Source: Mesaphorura yosii
Lineage: Eukaryota; Arthropoda; Collembola; Poduromorpha; Tullbergiidae
Direction: 5' to 3'
DNA length: 64,000 bases
Assembly: GCA_009869945.1 (NCBI GenBank)
Contig: WIXG01000112.1
Coordinates: 148,418-212,417 of the forward strand
The translations under genes were made by a program, and so were the position numbers. The number at the start of each line of letters is the position of its first letter. The stretch's first letter is position 1. The notes below the pieces were generated by a model that searched no databases, was not told the DNA's origin, and was given only the letters and a program-made list of their open reading frames with translations. Shown in pieces: positions 24,401 through 39,400 of this stretch.

Positions 24401-27400
24401 AAATAAACAGAGCTTATTTCTGAGTCCGACATAATAATAAAAGAAATAGAATTCCAATTCAGTTTGCTCTTTAGACGGACATTGCTTCCATAAATTGAAT
24501 CATCTAGACACTTATGTCATGTGGCCAAGAAAGCCAAGTCAGTCAGCTGAGTGCACAACAAAAGGCTTTAACTGATGTTCGAACCTTTTGCATTTGCTTG
24601 CTCTAATGGATATGGAAAACGGTTGGCCCAATTTAATTATACGCATGGCACGAATATAGTTTGGCGTACCATAGAGGCTTTTGCGTTCACTTTTGCATGG
24701 AAAATGAATATTCGCGTACACGAGCAGTAATTTCCTCTTCACATGTACACAAACAATTAGTATCCAGGATATTTATAATGCATTAGGCACTCTGCATAGT
24801 GAAACTTCAGTCTGAGCTTCGATTCGCCTTCGCTTTCGTGGTTTATTTCACTGCATCGCATAATTCTGCTTTTTCTACATTTGCAGTTAGCAAAGTTAGC
24901 ATGGAATGACACGCATGTATGCTCCATGCGTCTTTTGAGAGCGATGGGAATTCGGCGTTGTGATTATGATTATACAATGTGTTGGACCGTGCTGTTATTT
25001 TTGTTGTGCTTTTGTGTGACATAATGAATCTACTGCCATACCGTGCCGTGTCATACCGCCACGCTTTGTCATAGCCAAGTCGAAATTTCACGTTCCAGTC
25101 AGCAGGGAAAGCCATTTGGCCATTTCGCTTTACAATAGTTTGAGTTCGACGTTCGCTTTCGTACTGGCCGTGGTCGCAGTCGCAGTCGTAGTCGTATCGA
25201 TCGTAATTCGTAAGTTGACGTTCAACATGTCATTCGTCCATGTTTGATGTTCATGTTGATGTTTGTGCAATTTTAGTGCTGTGTATTGTCCTAAGCTATA
25301 CTGGCTTTAACTGTGCCGCCGTGGGGCCATCGCGCAAGACAATAATACATGGACATACATAAAACTCGTCAAAGTTTTATTAGGGCCACGACATGGACGT
25401 TTTTCCAGTACTCCGACTGCAGCTGTACAAAATTGTAGGACAGCACAGAAAGTAGTTCGCGGGCATTTTCATATTGTATTGTACCTGAGGGAATTATTAA
25501 AAAGACAGCAGGCAGACAGAGAAAAGGGACAAACAAAACAGAAACTCCACGACATCGACATGCCATGATCACAACGGTAAATGGCTGTATACGCGCATGC
25601 ATTTAGTACGCTAGCACGATGGATACTGGATTGCTGGATTCTAACATATTTTAATTATGCATGGCAATGGTCTGTGTTACGGCACGGGCACGCATACGGG
25701 CATGAGGCTTGCAGCAATTGGCTTCGCACTTTGCATTTTACGGGGTCTTTTGTGTTTACGAGCATTTAAGGATGACGACGACGAGCAATGATTTACATGG
25801 CGTATGCACGGAAAGAGGCTGGATTAGCACAAAATTGGCAGTGGACACCTGTGAACTTTGACAAACTTTAACTTTTCGGTATGGCCTTTCTTTTGTGGTT
25901 GTGAGTGAAATTTGGTCAGAAATTTGACACTGAAAATGAAAGGCGACGGCGAAAGGCCATGCCAGGCGAGGGCAGGTGTTTCATGCTCTCATGCTGTTGA
26001 GATTTATTAAAGAAGTTGAGTTAAACTTCTTCGCAGCTGTCGTCCAGCCATGTCGCATTTTATGCTTGAGTAATTCTTCAGGGACAAAATTTCTACAATT
26101 GGAACGTCGGGATTTGTTAAAGCACGACTGTAACGCAGGATTTCCATTTCACGACTATTGATTTTTGCACTGTACTTACTTAACTTAAAAGTGTGTGCAA
26201 GTCGTTTTATTTACTTTACCATTATTGCATTGTACTCGAACTCCTTTTCATTGACTCTTTAACAAGTGCTTAGTGCTTATATTTCTCTTGGAAATCCGTT
26301 GCCTGCCTACAAATTGCAGTCAGCGTCAGCAGGTTCACATGGCATAATGCAATGGTAATACGATTTGGCAAGCGTGAGACGACGTCTCGTGTGATGATGT
26401 TGGTTTAAGAAGTGAGAAAAAAGCAATAGCAATGGCAATATATTCCTTTTGTGGGTAAAGACGAATACGAATGCGTACGAATGTGTAGGAAATCCATTAA
26501 TGGTTTTCTTTTGATGATGCAAAGCCCAAGCATACATTTCTATGCTAATGAGCGTAATCTGTTACGGCTTTTGCAGACATGTCTTGAAAGTGTTCGACTA
26601 ACTTCGACTGGAAATATTCAGTGTATGACACGACTCTGGTCTGGCCTGCCTTTCGTTTTCGTATGCCCCTAAATTGAATTAGAGGCTATATTTCTGCTGC
26701 TATCCTGCTGAAGGGGTTAATTTAGATTTATTCTATAGAGAAGCAGTCCCATCGCAGTCTCAGCCTCCTTCATTGTTAATTTAAAGCTGAATACTTTATT
26801 CATGCGTTGTGCTGTGTTTTGTCATGATGTCCTGCTTTGCTTGGAGAAGGCAAAGAAATGGATCGTGAATCAGACATGAATCGTGAATCAAACCGTGCCT
26901 AGACGACATTCATGGGTTTTAATATGATTCGGTTGTTGGAGGGAGACTGTGAAAGTATTCCAGTGCTCTTGCGCTTGGCCTTGCTCATAATTTGTTGGCG
27001 GTTCACGTAAAAATTTGTCGCACACTCGCAGCAGCAGCATTCAACTTCAAAATTAGAATATGTTATATGTCTACCACGTACAGGGCTCAGAATTACACGA
27101 AGAGGCCAAAGTCCGTTGAATGCGTTTTCGTTAAATGCTTGAGTAAGTTTTTCCAGCGAGGCGAGGCGAGACGGCGAGAAAACTTTTCTTATTCCGGGGT
27201 TATTGTAAGTACGTGCTTGTGTCCTCTGCACTGCAAGCAGCAAAAGGAAGTTGGAACATGATTTATCCATAAACAGCAGCGCAGCGCAAGAATATTTTAT
27301 ACATGATAAATATTTTGTTCGCTTTGTCCATTGTGTTTCGTGTTTGTGGTTTGTTCTGTCTGGAAAGTTTTTCTTACTCGAATGCGTGCATTTACAAAAA

Positions 27401-30400
27401 TGTGTTCAAGGCGGGCGGCGAGGTTCGGCCCGTCGTGAGTCTTGATAATGTGCAGGATAATGAAGTATGGCATGGCGGAACGCGAATTTGGACCCAAAAT
27501 CTCGCAAGTCGCAAGTTGTTGTCTTGAGCCTCTCGTCTCGGTTTCTGTTATCTGCTTTCCATTTCACATTGAATTTGCTTTGGTTGCGTATACACAAGAG
27601 ATTCGATCACATCCAAAATTCTAATGAAGGCGAAGGGGAACTCGCTCGATTGCTGTTTACGTTAACTAAGATACATCTTCATTGAAAATCTCAGCTGCAG
27701 TGCAGTGTTTTCATTTTCCGAGTTGAGTGTCTTGTCTTCTGGAATTTTTGTATCTTCTGTTTCTGTGGCATAAGACTGCGAAGCGACTGCTGAAGAACAT
27801 TAACCAAAGCAAACTCGGCTCAGGGCCGAGGTTCAGAGCAGAACGCGCAGAGCAGCATTAGCATTAGTAAATGTAAATACGCATGCTGGCCTGGTGGCTG
27901 GTTTAACCTACTTTGTAGACAATTTTGCCTGCATCGCCAACAGCTTCTTGGGTCGGTTATGCCCGTTCAGTGTTCCAGACCACTTCAAAGAAGCAGAAAG
28001 AGGAAATGTTAGCAGTGGCTGTTTGGTGCTTTGCCGATGCGATGCGAGAAGAAAGATAATTAGCAAACAGCGAAGCGAGTCTAGCCGGGCCCGTGCTTGG
28101 CGTGGCTGTTAAAAACGAAAATAATCACTCACATGAGGGTTGCGAATTGGTGAGATATGCAAGATGAGATCTACTGGTGACTCTCGAGGTTAGTTTGGAG
28201 TCTGCAGACAAAACACACGGTTCATATTAGTAATTTATGGCCTGCAAGATCCTGGCACTGGCGGCTCTTGGTGCAAAAATAAAATGCTAGGCAAGACTCG
28301 AAAGACTCGCAAGACGCTTGCCGGGCTGGGATTAAATTTGCATGCAAAATACTTGCAGCGCTTTTTTGCCCTGCCCCTGCTGCTCCACTCTACGAGTATA
28401 CGAGTTTTTATTTATCTTTATCCCGACGACGTCAACGGAATGGCTAATCAAACTCATAAACTTGGAAGGAAATCTAATTTAAGATAAATTTAAACTGGGT
28501 CGACACTTCTTGACTTTTTTTAACGAGTATTGCGTTTCAGACGCCAAATCCGAGGTGCTGGCCCAATTTCTGAGCGCGAAACGTTTATTTACTTGCAAAT
28601 GCTAAGAATTTGATGGTGGGTAAGACAGAAAACAAGGCTTGTAGAAGCAAGCTGATAGCCAAGAGCTGTGGTGCAGAAGACGGAGGGTATGGGTTTATTC
28701 CAGCGAAAATATTTTTGCAATTTCTGCCTCGCATGTCCGACACAAGCGTCGTTAATCTTAATTTACTGATGCTATGCCGGTGTAATGCACACCAAGGCGT
28801 CTTGCGTTTCTTCCAAGTGTTTGCTGGCGGCTCGACTCGGCTTGGCAGGCGCACAGCTGGCGATTCTTGGAAACTTAACCGCATCGCGAAGAGCAAGAAG
28901 ACATTATTAAATTTTGGGGATGAAATTCCATCCTGAGGTTTCTCTCGGGCGGACACGAGCAAATTCTGAACGTCGGCTCTGGCGTCTTGTCCCGTGATGG
29001 ATGGATGACGAGAGGAGCCGAAGCATATTACATTAATTGCAGCTCGTTTAATAAAGAAATAGATTCCAGTTTAATGTTGGTTTGAGGCCGAATATTAGGC
29101 AATATTTCTTGGTAGTTTGTTCGATACCTGGCGGCTCGACTCGTAGAAGAGAAGAAGAAGTAGGGCAGCCTTTTTCCGTTGGTCGGAAGAACGTCGTCAC
29201 CAACTCAAAATTACTACCATGCATTAAACCACTTGCTGCACTGCTTCACCAGCACGGCCAAATTATTACCGATTGCACAAATTGAAAATTCGAAGCAACG
29301 CTCAATTCTTCTGATTTATTCCACATAAAATAATATTTTACGACTCTCGCTGAGCGTTCTTCAGTTTTATGTACTCAGACGGCTGTGCTGAGAAATGAAG
29401 CTACAGATTGAAGATTGAACAGGCGGCTCCAATAATTACATAAGAGAGCCTTCTTTCCTGTACAGTGCAGTGCAAAGTGCAGGATGTTGGCACGGATTGT
29501 CGAACTAATATAATACAGAAACCGAATTTGGAGTTTTACGACCCATTTTGTAGGCTTTACACTTTACGCTTTGCAAACACCAAGATTCTTACTTTATTTT
29601 ATCGCCTGCCTTGAAAAACTTGCTGTCAGCTGCGAATTTACGTACTAGAATTATGGAACTCTTAAATACACGCGAAAGGCGAAAGTGTTGAAAAATTGAT
29701 GTCTCTCATCATCGCCCATCTAAATTAGTCTAATTCACGATCAATAGGCAAATCAATAAATTGAACAAACAAGAGGATTGGGACGACTCGACGACAATTC
29801 TCTCAACAAATTCCAACTGTCTGCAGTGTCTGTTTGAATGAGGGGCTTGGCAGATATTTGCCTTTGATAATTTTTCTCGGGACGCGGCACAAACGCTGAA
29901 AAACTTTGACATTTAGTAACTTGTCTCTCAAAATTGGAAATTTAAATAGAAAAGTTTCGACTTTAGCTCTCAGGAAAAAAGTTCCTGGCTTTGGGTAGGA
30001 AATTTAAAATTTGTGTGCACAAAATAAAGTTTTTCAGTTTCACGTGGCTGTAGCTTGCGATTTACGTACACATTTTGTCCGTTATCTTCTTTGACGGGGT
30101 CTGGCCTTTCGCGATCGCCTGCCCACAGTTTGGCATATTGCACTTTGACACTTGCGAAAAATGTCCGACTTTTCTGTCCATCAGTGCAGAAAAAGGAGCC
30201 TTTACTTTTAGGTCGATAATGCGCATTTCGTGTAGGTGTTAAAAGGGACCAGAATCTCATTCCGTTGAACTTGTTGAACACAACCTGCAATTTATTTCTT
30301 CAGCTACTCGGAAGACATTGTAATTGTATTCTATTCCGCCCCGCGAGTGTCTTCAAGTCTTTGCCGCTGCTGATGTCTGATAGGACATCAGCAGGCGCAC

Positions 30401-33400
30401 ACGGCACGGCAGACACGCGGGCATGAAATGTCTTGCCTCCGAATGGATTCGTGACAGAGACGTGCAATTTCAGGAAAATTGGAAAACTTTTTTGTTCTAC
30501 TGCTACTTTTCGGGCTCAAAAATAGAACAAACGCCATTTAATACGAAAAATGTGGGACCTTCTCATTCGACGGCCAACTTCACCTGCCCTGCTTTTCGTG
30601 CGCGCTCGCAAAAATGAGGACGATTTTCTAGTGTCCGAATGAAATGACGGAATTTAGTACAAAATTATTCACATTTTTAAGGAATTAAATTTAAATAGCC
30701 TTACCGTGTCTGTCGTCTCGTTCTTTTTCATCATAATCAGAAGTTGGAGGAGGAAATTGAAAAAAATATTTGCGGATAGATTCTTTCGTTTGCCTGAATA
30801 CGAGAAGTTGCAAACTTTTCTTTCATGATTGAAGCATAATTTGATTATTTTAAAATGGCACAGAGTGGCGGATGTGCGTTTGATGAGAATTTATGATTTC
30901 ATGAATCCGGCACGGGCGCGTTCCGAGACGAATACTTAATGGGAAAGCAATGATTGCCTGCTTTCTCGCTTTCTTCTCGCTTGACGAACTCATTAAATTT
31001 TATGTGCCAAATAAAGCATAAAGAGAACAAGATGGCGAAACCCGAAAGGCGAAATACTGAGCACGGCGCAAAGCAGCCAGTACAATGCAATGAATGCTGC
31101 TGAAATAATATCTCGCGAAAGGATATTGGAACTGGCAACTGGGAGGAAGGGAAACATAAAAATGAAGGTTCACTGTTCATGGCAAAGGCGAAAGCGAAAT
31201 GAATGGAAGATAAGATAAAGGAAAGGAATTTAAGGAGAAAACACGGCACACGAGAGAGATGGAGAAAGGAATCTAAAGTGAAATGAAATGGAAAAAGATG
31301 AGGGGAGAAAATGGACGGGCCGCGCGATGGAGCTCTCTTTGGTTTGCTGTGTTATTTATAGTGTGTATTTCTTCTGTATTGCATTACATTTTTCTTTCGC
31401 AATGCTGAAAATTATAAGGCAGCATACCTTTGGCAGGGTTTGGTCGGACCATGAAGAATGCAGTTATGAGTTGAGATGAAACACCAAATCGGCCTCATCT
31501 CGTCTTCTCATCTTGCTAACTATTCCCATTCACACTTTCTCTTTCTGCTCTCGCATTCGCATTCGTTGGTGTGTTTTGTATACAAATCATGTACGTACAT
31601 TCCTCGAAACTCGCAATCCGCATCTGCACTCCGCACGTGTATTATTAATTTTACTTAGAATTTCCACGACCTAAAATGCCCTTGTCGAGTCGACTAAGAA
31701 CAAAATCGAATGAATTTGAGCTCGGCACACGCACGCTTCAAACAAAATCTTGGCACGAAGCTGTGTGGTTGTGGTGTAGCTTCTGTGCAGGCAAATCCGT
31801 AATTATGAATTCTCGAGAGTGCCTCGCCTTCGCCAATCAAATTCAAGTCATAATTACGGCCAGCGATGGACCCACGACCGCGACCAGTGTAGTGATCATT
31901 TCTGCTAAGCTACGACGTGCTTAATGCAATTTAGCGTCCAGCCCAGTCCAGTCCATCCACTCCACTCGCCGCTTTGCGGAGACAGAAACTCTCCCGAAAC
32001 TCTCTTCTCTTAAGAGCGAACGGTGTTGATTATTGATCCATTTGCTTTGCTTTGCTTTGCGTTGCTCTTCCGTGGCTTGGCGTGGCGTAACGTAGTGAAA
32101 GTTTCAGCTCTAAAGTGGCCGTGGCTGCGTCTGAATACGAATGTGAATGCTGGAGAGATAACGTAGAAAGCAGGCACGCAGAAACGCAGAAGAGAATTTG
32201 AAGACAGGGAAAGTCTTTATGGGATTTTGTGAAGCTCTTCCGTCGCACTCGAAATACACACACACGATAGTGAACTGCACATACAAACGAGATTATTATT
32301 ACTCAGACTCGCAATGCGATGCAATGCAATAACGCCAAGGCAGTTGGAAGCTGAGCCCTGCGACTTCGACGGCGACGGAGGGGAGAAAGAACCTGATTTG
32401 ATTCCATTCGAACGTCGTGGCGTGCCATGCTGCTTTCCGTTTCTGCTTTCTACTTTCTATTTCCTATTAATTTCACACACGCCCGGCCGTGCCGTGAAGC
32501 TGATGCTTCGGGTTTTCCCATGACACTTGCCTTTGCCTTGCCCCAAAAGCAATGCAATGCTGCAGTACTTTCCTGTAAAACGATACGGAATGAACAGAAA
32601 GATAAACTCGACTGGGAGATAAAACAAGAGCAGAAGCAGAAGTTGAAATAGAAATAGAAAAGGTGCTTATTTCATCTCGAATCTCAAATTCCAGACCAGT
32701 TTTCACTCGCCTGGAATTCCTGCCGGAGTTGCAAGGCACGACTGGCACGACAATCTCCCTGTTGCTACGTTCGCACATTGTCTTCACTTAATACGCCAGA
32801 AATTACTTAACTTCATTTCAAAAGACGTTACGCAGCGCAGGCAGAAAGCTGAAACGGAAGAAGCGCTCTGCTCTGCATCGTATTCGATGCAATTAATTAA
32901 TGTGACGGTTAATTACGTCCTCGGCAGCGCGGATGCTGACTTGACTCGATTCGACTTGAGGAAAACCAGCGTCAGCTTGAACAGAATGCAGAGTATTTTG
33001 CCTAAAGATAAGAGCCAGAAGCAGCCCGGTTACAAAGAACTGACTTCCACGCAGTCATGGAAAATTACAACTTTCTCTTGCCGCGTTTGCCTTCTATCTA
33101 GCTTCCTGCTTGTCGTTTGTTGAAGTATCATTTTGTTGTGCACTGCCGACGACTGATGACTCGAATGATTCAATTTCTCCAGACGAAACAACAAGATTTC
33201 CTGCGAAACTTCACCCTTCACGTCTCGCAGAAAAGAATCCGGGCCCATCCATTCCATTTGCATCTCCCCTTCTGCTATTTTTCTTTTCTTCTTCTTTTCC
33301 CGTGTGAGGATTCGCTTTGGATTGTGGATTTAAGAGATTTCTATGCAATCATGCAGCATAATAATACAAAGTACAATGTTGAATATTCCAAATATGCGCG

Positions 33401-36400
33401 TGTCTTGTCGAGTCGTGTGTTGTGGATAACTCAAAATAAAAATTCAGAACAGAGCCGTGCTTGCGTACTTTCCTTTCCTTGTTTGTTCGTTCTCGTGTCC
33501 CATCAGAAAAGGGATTTTAGAAAAGCAAATAGAAAATCAGAACTAACGCGAATGCTTGCGTAAGAAGGCCAAGCCAACAAAGCCAAAACCAAAGCCGACT
33601 GCATGCAGGGTAAACATTTTTCACTCAGAATGCGATTCGTATGCAAATAAGACAAGACGAGGCAAGGCTAGACAAGGTAAAAGTTGGCTTTGAGTTTGGA
33701 TTATTATTAAAAATGTTCGTGTTTCCTTTTTCGTTTTCGTTGGAATTGTAAAATCAAACGAGCAAGGCAAAGGCACGTAAACCACAACTCCAGAACACGG
33801 CAAAGGCAACACGGCGTGTTCGCGGGTGCGCTGCTGGAGAACATTATTGCCTTACCTTGTCTTTGCGTGGGTCGATAATCATCATATTCGCTGAATGAAT
33901 TGGAGTGTTACTGCTGTTGTTTGGTTGTGTTTTCATTTGTTTGGGTTCATGTGGCGAGATTCAAATTCGAGGAATTGGTTGAATCACGCCATTAAAAGGC
34001 CATGCAAGCCATATTGTGCCGTTTATTACAATTGTTGCAATGCACACCTTTGGAAATACAAACAGGATTTTAAGCGAAGGAGTCCAGTCATTCATCCATT
34101 GTGAATTTGCTAATCCTCCGACACAAACTAAAGCAGAGCATTTTACAGGTTGGAATTATTAATCCATACCTTACCTCATCGCCTGTTTTGGAAATGATAG
34201 CGAAGATTGCATTGTGTAAATATACAATGGCATAGCGCAGACTTGAGATTTGAGGCGGTGGCAAGTGGCAAGATAAGACAGAAAGATTTGCAATCAGCTC
34301 GGATTTGCACGAGCTCATCTGTATTCCTTCACCTTGGAATTCAATTCAGAATTGATAGCATCATTTTCCTCTAGACATCTTTTCCTGTCGTCTTTCGTAA
34401 ACTTTCCATCGACGCTCGCTCTTGAGCATTCGTTCAAACGTTCTAACTCTCAAAACATTCGTTTGCTTCCCAATTCGCGAGGCCTTCGTGTCCGTATTCA
34501 TCATCCTGACATTTCTATTTAATAATAAAGAAATTTCCGCCTCTGCGCTTGTGTCAATTGCGCAATTTATTTGAACAAGAAAGTGTGACCTGGATTTCAA
34601 GCCCTCTTGCGAATTCCAGTCACGACAGTCAATTTAAGAGTGTATTCATAAGCCGAGCCGAGGCCTGAGTGTGTGCCTGGTAATGGCAAGTGCGACGAGC
34701 CACGAGCGTGAGAGCAGCGAGGCAAGAATGAGATCAGTTCCTGACATTCAACATATTTGCTTTATATTTCATGGAGACTCTGACTCGCCTCGCCCTGGAG
34801 ACTCATCTCCGCTCCTGCTGCTGGCTGCTGCCATGCGATGCGCTGCCATGATTTTATATGCCACGCACTGCATTTCTGCAATGCTGATCGCAGGTTGTCG
34901 CTGTCCTTGGAAGTGAAGGCACACGTCTGGTTTTGTATTACGCGTGTCCTCATCTCGTCAGTCTCGACTCGTTTTCGTACCTGGATTCAGGCCATGCAAC
35001 AAGGCAAGGCACGAGTTCTAAATTCAGGACTCGACAAATTGACTCGATGAGCTCCAAATATTTGGGACGTTGCATGAATTGCACGGAATTTGGACTTGAG
35101 AAGGAGCTTTAGCTTTGAGTTTAGTTCTGTACTCCATTTATTCAGTTCTCCAGCAATAGACACGGGATTTCTTCCAGTTCAAGCTCTCTGCCTCGGTATC
35201 GTGTATTTTAGCGGCAATTTCTCTACACTGCACAGCATAGCAACTTAACTTGATCAATAATGATATCGTTTCGCGTTTCGCTTTCAATCTTCTTTATGTA
35301 GTAAGCCGCCCGGGCACGCCGTGTCATGCTTTTTCCGCTCTACATCTTGATTGAGCACCTTTCAGTTATCATTTACTCTGAGCTGCGCTACGCTGCGTCA
35401 AGGAAGCGATGACAATGGGACGGAATTCAATGAAGGCGAGCACGACAGGGCATCGAAAGAATTAGAATTCGTATTAAAGTTGTGCAATAATAGGCCGTAT
35501 CGCTCTCTTTGCTCGCGTACAGAAATGAAAACTCGCACGGGTATCACAAATCCAGTGACAAATGACAAATGAAGACGTGAATCGCACGCAGGAAATGGAA
35601 ATAGGTAGAAAGGATTATTGTGTCCATTTTCTCACTGGGACTCATTTTCATCCTGGTGGAATAAAATGAAGAAAGTTCGGTGACAATTTATATTTGTCAG
35701 GTCTTCCGACACGCGCCTCGCAAGACAGCAGCGAAATAAGAATGCAAAAAGCATTTTGTTCGGTAGCTTGGCAGTTAATGTTCGTTCGATTATCTAAATT
35801 AATGGAATTTGTTGCATTGTATGTGAATACTGAATTAGAATTGGACTCTAACAGCCTTGAGCGTGTGTATGGGCTACAGTGTATTCAGTAAGTCAGCTGG
35901 AATAAATGCGACTACGCGAAAATGCGAAATTACAGACATTAAAATTGTCCGTGCCCATGTCGCTCTATAATGGCAGTCATTAAAGGTATTTTACATGCCT
36001 CTTCATTGACAAATAAGCCGTTAAATTTTAATGACTGAGGAAGCACGGCGAGGAATGCTTTTTGTATGTCTTCTGTTGACTCTGTAATTGGTCTCATTCA
36101 TTTCTGTGTTGAATGTTCGTGTTCGTGCACAAGTGTAGGGGAAAGCCAAGGCTCTTCAGACTCCCGTCTCATTATCATTTTATGGCGTAGGAGGTTTTGT
36201 AATTGGAAAATTATAAAGCACATGTGTTCACCGTTTAATGAAGCTTTGCGATTGCCATTTGCTTTGCCAGCAGCAGCGGTTTCCGTTTCTCATTCTACGA
36301 AAGTGGAGGATTACTTTTACTTACAGCTCGGACTCGGACGTGTTTTACGACTCGTACGATTGCCTGACAGGGAAAGAAACCAGCACGGCAGCAAATCTGT

Positions 36401-39400
36401 TGTCACCTGTTTACAACAGGACGTGTCTTTCGTCTTGTTTGACTTTGCATTACGTTTTGGTAATTTAGTACGGGCCGTACAGGCATTTGAAGCGGAATCC
36501 GAAATTCTCACAGCAGCACGAGGAAAAGGAAGTTGAATATATTGACTTGAATAAACTCCGGCATTTCATCAGCTTGTCAGAATTATTACCGCTGGGATTA
36601 AAAATATGCGCCCAGGGCAACCAAGTATAAAAATATTGTTGCAAATCAGTTGAGCCCGCTGAGCGCACCGACAAATTTATTTTACTTTCTGCCCCAGTGA
36701 ATTTATCTACCTTGGAATTATTTGCGATTGATTTGATTTAATATCGACCAGTTAAAGGATTTGCTGGAGAGTTATTCGATTGTAAGTCGTTTCGAATGCG
36801 TGTGAGGTTCAGGCATTTTGAAATCTGGTTACCACCCGACAGCCGAAAGACGAAGGAAGCGAAATACCTTCACCTTGGCCAAAAACGGTTCCATGTTATT
36901 ATAAATGGGGCGTTCAGCTCAAGCAGGCAGGCAGGCCGGAATGTGTACATAATGGAATGTGAATGTAAGAATTTAATTTCTGTCAGAATTTTTAAATTTA
37001 TGGCCTTTCGAATTTGAGTTGATGGCAGTTTCAAAAGAAAAATATCATAAATATTGCATGAAGCACAAAACTTCTTACGTGTGTACGCGTAAGAGAACGC
37101 GTATTTCGAACTACAAAACGAAAACTCGATTTTCAGCAAATCTTTCCCCTTGGGTTCAAATTTGGGCCTTCACCGTTCTTAAATTGAGTCTGTCATGTCA
37201 GGGGAAGTTTCTCTAAAACGTTAGGCAAATTATTTGCATGTCGCCTAAAGCATTGCTTCGAACGAGAAGTTGAATCTTGTCGTGCCAAGCAACGAAAAAT
37301 ACGTCAATTATAAATGTCTTGATTAAAAATGAACGAACGAAGTTCAAAATTGTAAACTCGACAAAATTAAAATTAACATCAAATTCAATTTATTAATCAA
37401 TTTTCACCAAGTCAATGCAGACCAATCAAAAAAATAATAGCAAATTGTGGCTGATCAGCGTGATCACGGCTTCATGGCTACAAGTTCGAAATTCCGTATT
37501 CAACGTTCCGTATCCGTACTTGAAACGGTCGTAAACTGCAGACGCTGCAGATAAAGCATGAATCCATAAATTACGCGTTATACCGAATTTAGGAGTCGAC
37601 ACAAAATAAATGAGCGCAGCAGATGCCACACACTTCTAAGCTGAAACTGCTTCAGTGAAGAAGTTGCTGGATGCTGTTGCTATTATTAGTTACTTACTTC
37701 CCTGGAGTTCACTGGATATAAAATTTGTACCCGTTTTCCATGTGCTTAACACCCGAAAGAGTTAGCCTGAATTTTTCCCACTCGAATTTGCATTTCATCC
37801 GAAATGAAGGCAAATCCCAGAAGCCCTTAACAAGCACAAGCCAGAAAAGCGACTCACCAACGCGAATCATGAAAGATGATGCACTAATTGGAAACTGAAA
37901 CGAGACAAGCTTTCGAGACAACAAGATGAGGTTTAAACTTTTGGGCTAGATTAAAATTTCCGTGGATTTGGCTTCTTCAAAGGCCGAAATGATGCTTGTC
38001 AAAATAATGGTTTCATTTTTCTCGGGTTCGGGTTTTTCTCACGACTTTTGTCAAAACACGCGCACGCGCACTCAAACAGACAATTTTGACTGTATTGATG
38101 TGACCTCGTCTCAATCTCCTGGAGTGCCACGCTTTTTGTAATATCTTTCGTGTCGTGCTGAGATTCTGAGATCAAAAAGCTGTCTTTAAGCCGGCTGTCG
38201 AGCCGTGTCTGTCTCGTATTGCGCTGTTCTTTGATTTCTTTTCATTCGAGCGAGTCATAGAAGATCTCACGCGAAGGCGAAACTTTTGTATTTTGTGGTG
38301 GTTTTGTAAACACTCATTATAGAGATTTCTTTTATGTCCTTTCCATATAATTATTTCAACAAGAGACTTACTGCGATCTTGAACAATGAATTCTGTTTGC
38401 TGGTCGCTAGTGGTGCGGTGGTTTACGACGATATTTACGAGGCTCATGTGTACAAGTTTAGTTTATGGTTTATTGTGTGGTTTTATGCATGCTATGCTAC
38501 GCGTACGAATTTCGTGAAGGGTGACAAAATAATGTGACTTAAGTGTTACTAATGCTGGCCAAAGCGAACCAACCAACCAATCGGCACGGCAGATTTTCTC
38601 GCTCAGGCTCAGTTAACAGTGTCGAGTCAATGTCGTGTTCTCTGATCTTATCACGAGTTCACGTGTAGAGGAGATTGAGTGTCTAAAGCCCAAAGCAAGA
38701 GCAAAAGCTGGTCCTGACTTTGACTGTGATCAAAGCCAAAAACTAAAAACTTGTCTCTCACGTCTCGGGATTAAGTTTACATGCCGTTTGCATTGTGCAT
38801 TGCGCATATTAATTGCGATTGCCCTCGGGAGCCAGTGAATCAGGAGGTTGACCTTTTAGGGTGTCTGGCTATCGAAATCGGTTCGTACAACAATTCGATT
38901 CTTAATTAAAACAATACTTTCGACGTGTATTTCAAACCAGCGCCTGTGCTGTGAATTTGCTGCCCGACACCGAATTCCGAATAAGTTCCAATTTCCTTAT
39001 TCGGAAACAATAAGGAATAATTTACGCTTTCGGTTTGCTCAAACTACATACAAAGGGAGTCAGTTCGTCGACGTCGATCGTTTTCCTAGAAAAGATGTAA
39101 GAAGGAGAATAAAGCCGAAAAAGTTTTGATTTCAATCCTCATTCTATTGTATTGTGCCTTGATGCTGTGCATGGAGGAGTCTGATGACAAATCTTCTAAA
39201 CACTAAAACATTTCTTTGAATATTTAATTAATACAATGGTATTTATTGCTTGGTGTTCTCCACATTTACAATGCTGTGCTGTACTGTGCCGTGCTTGAAG
39301 TAGGCTCATGTTCATCTCTAATTATTTATAAGTTGGAATTCAATTAAGAACCCCGTTTTGTACACGGCTCGTAATGACTGAAACGAGTTGCGAATGGTGA

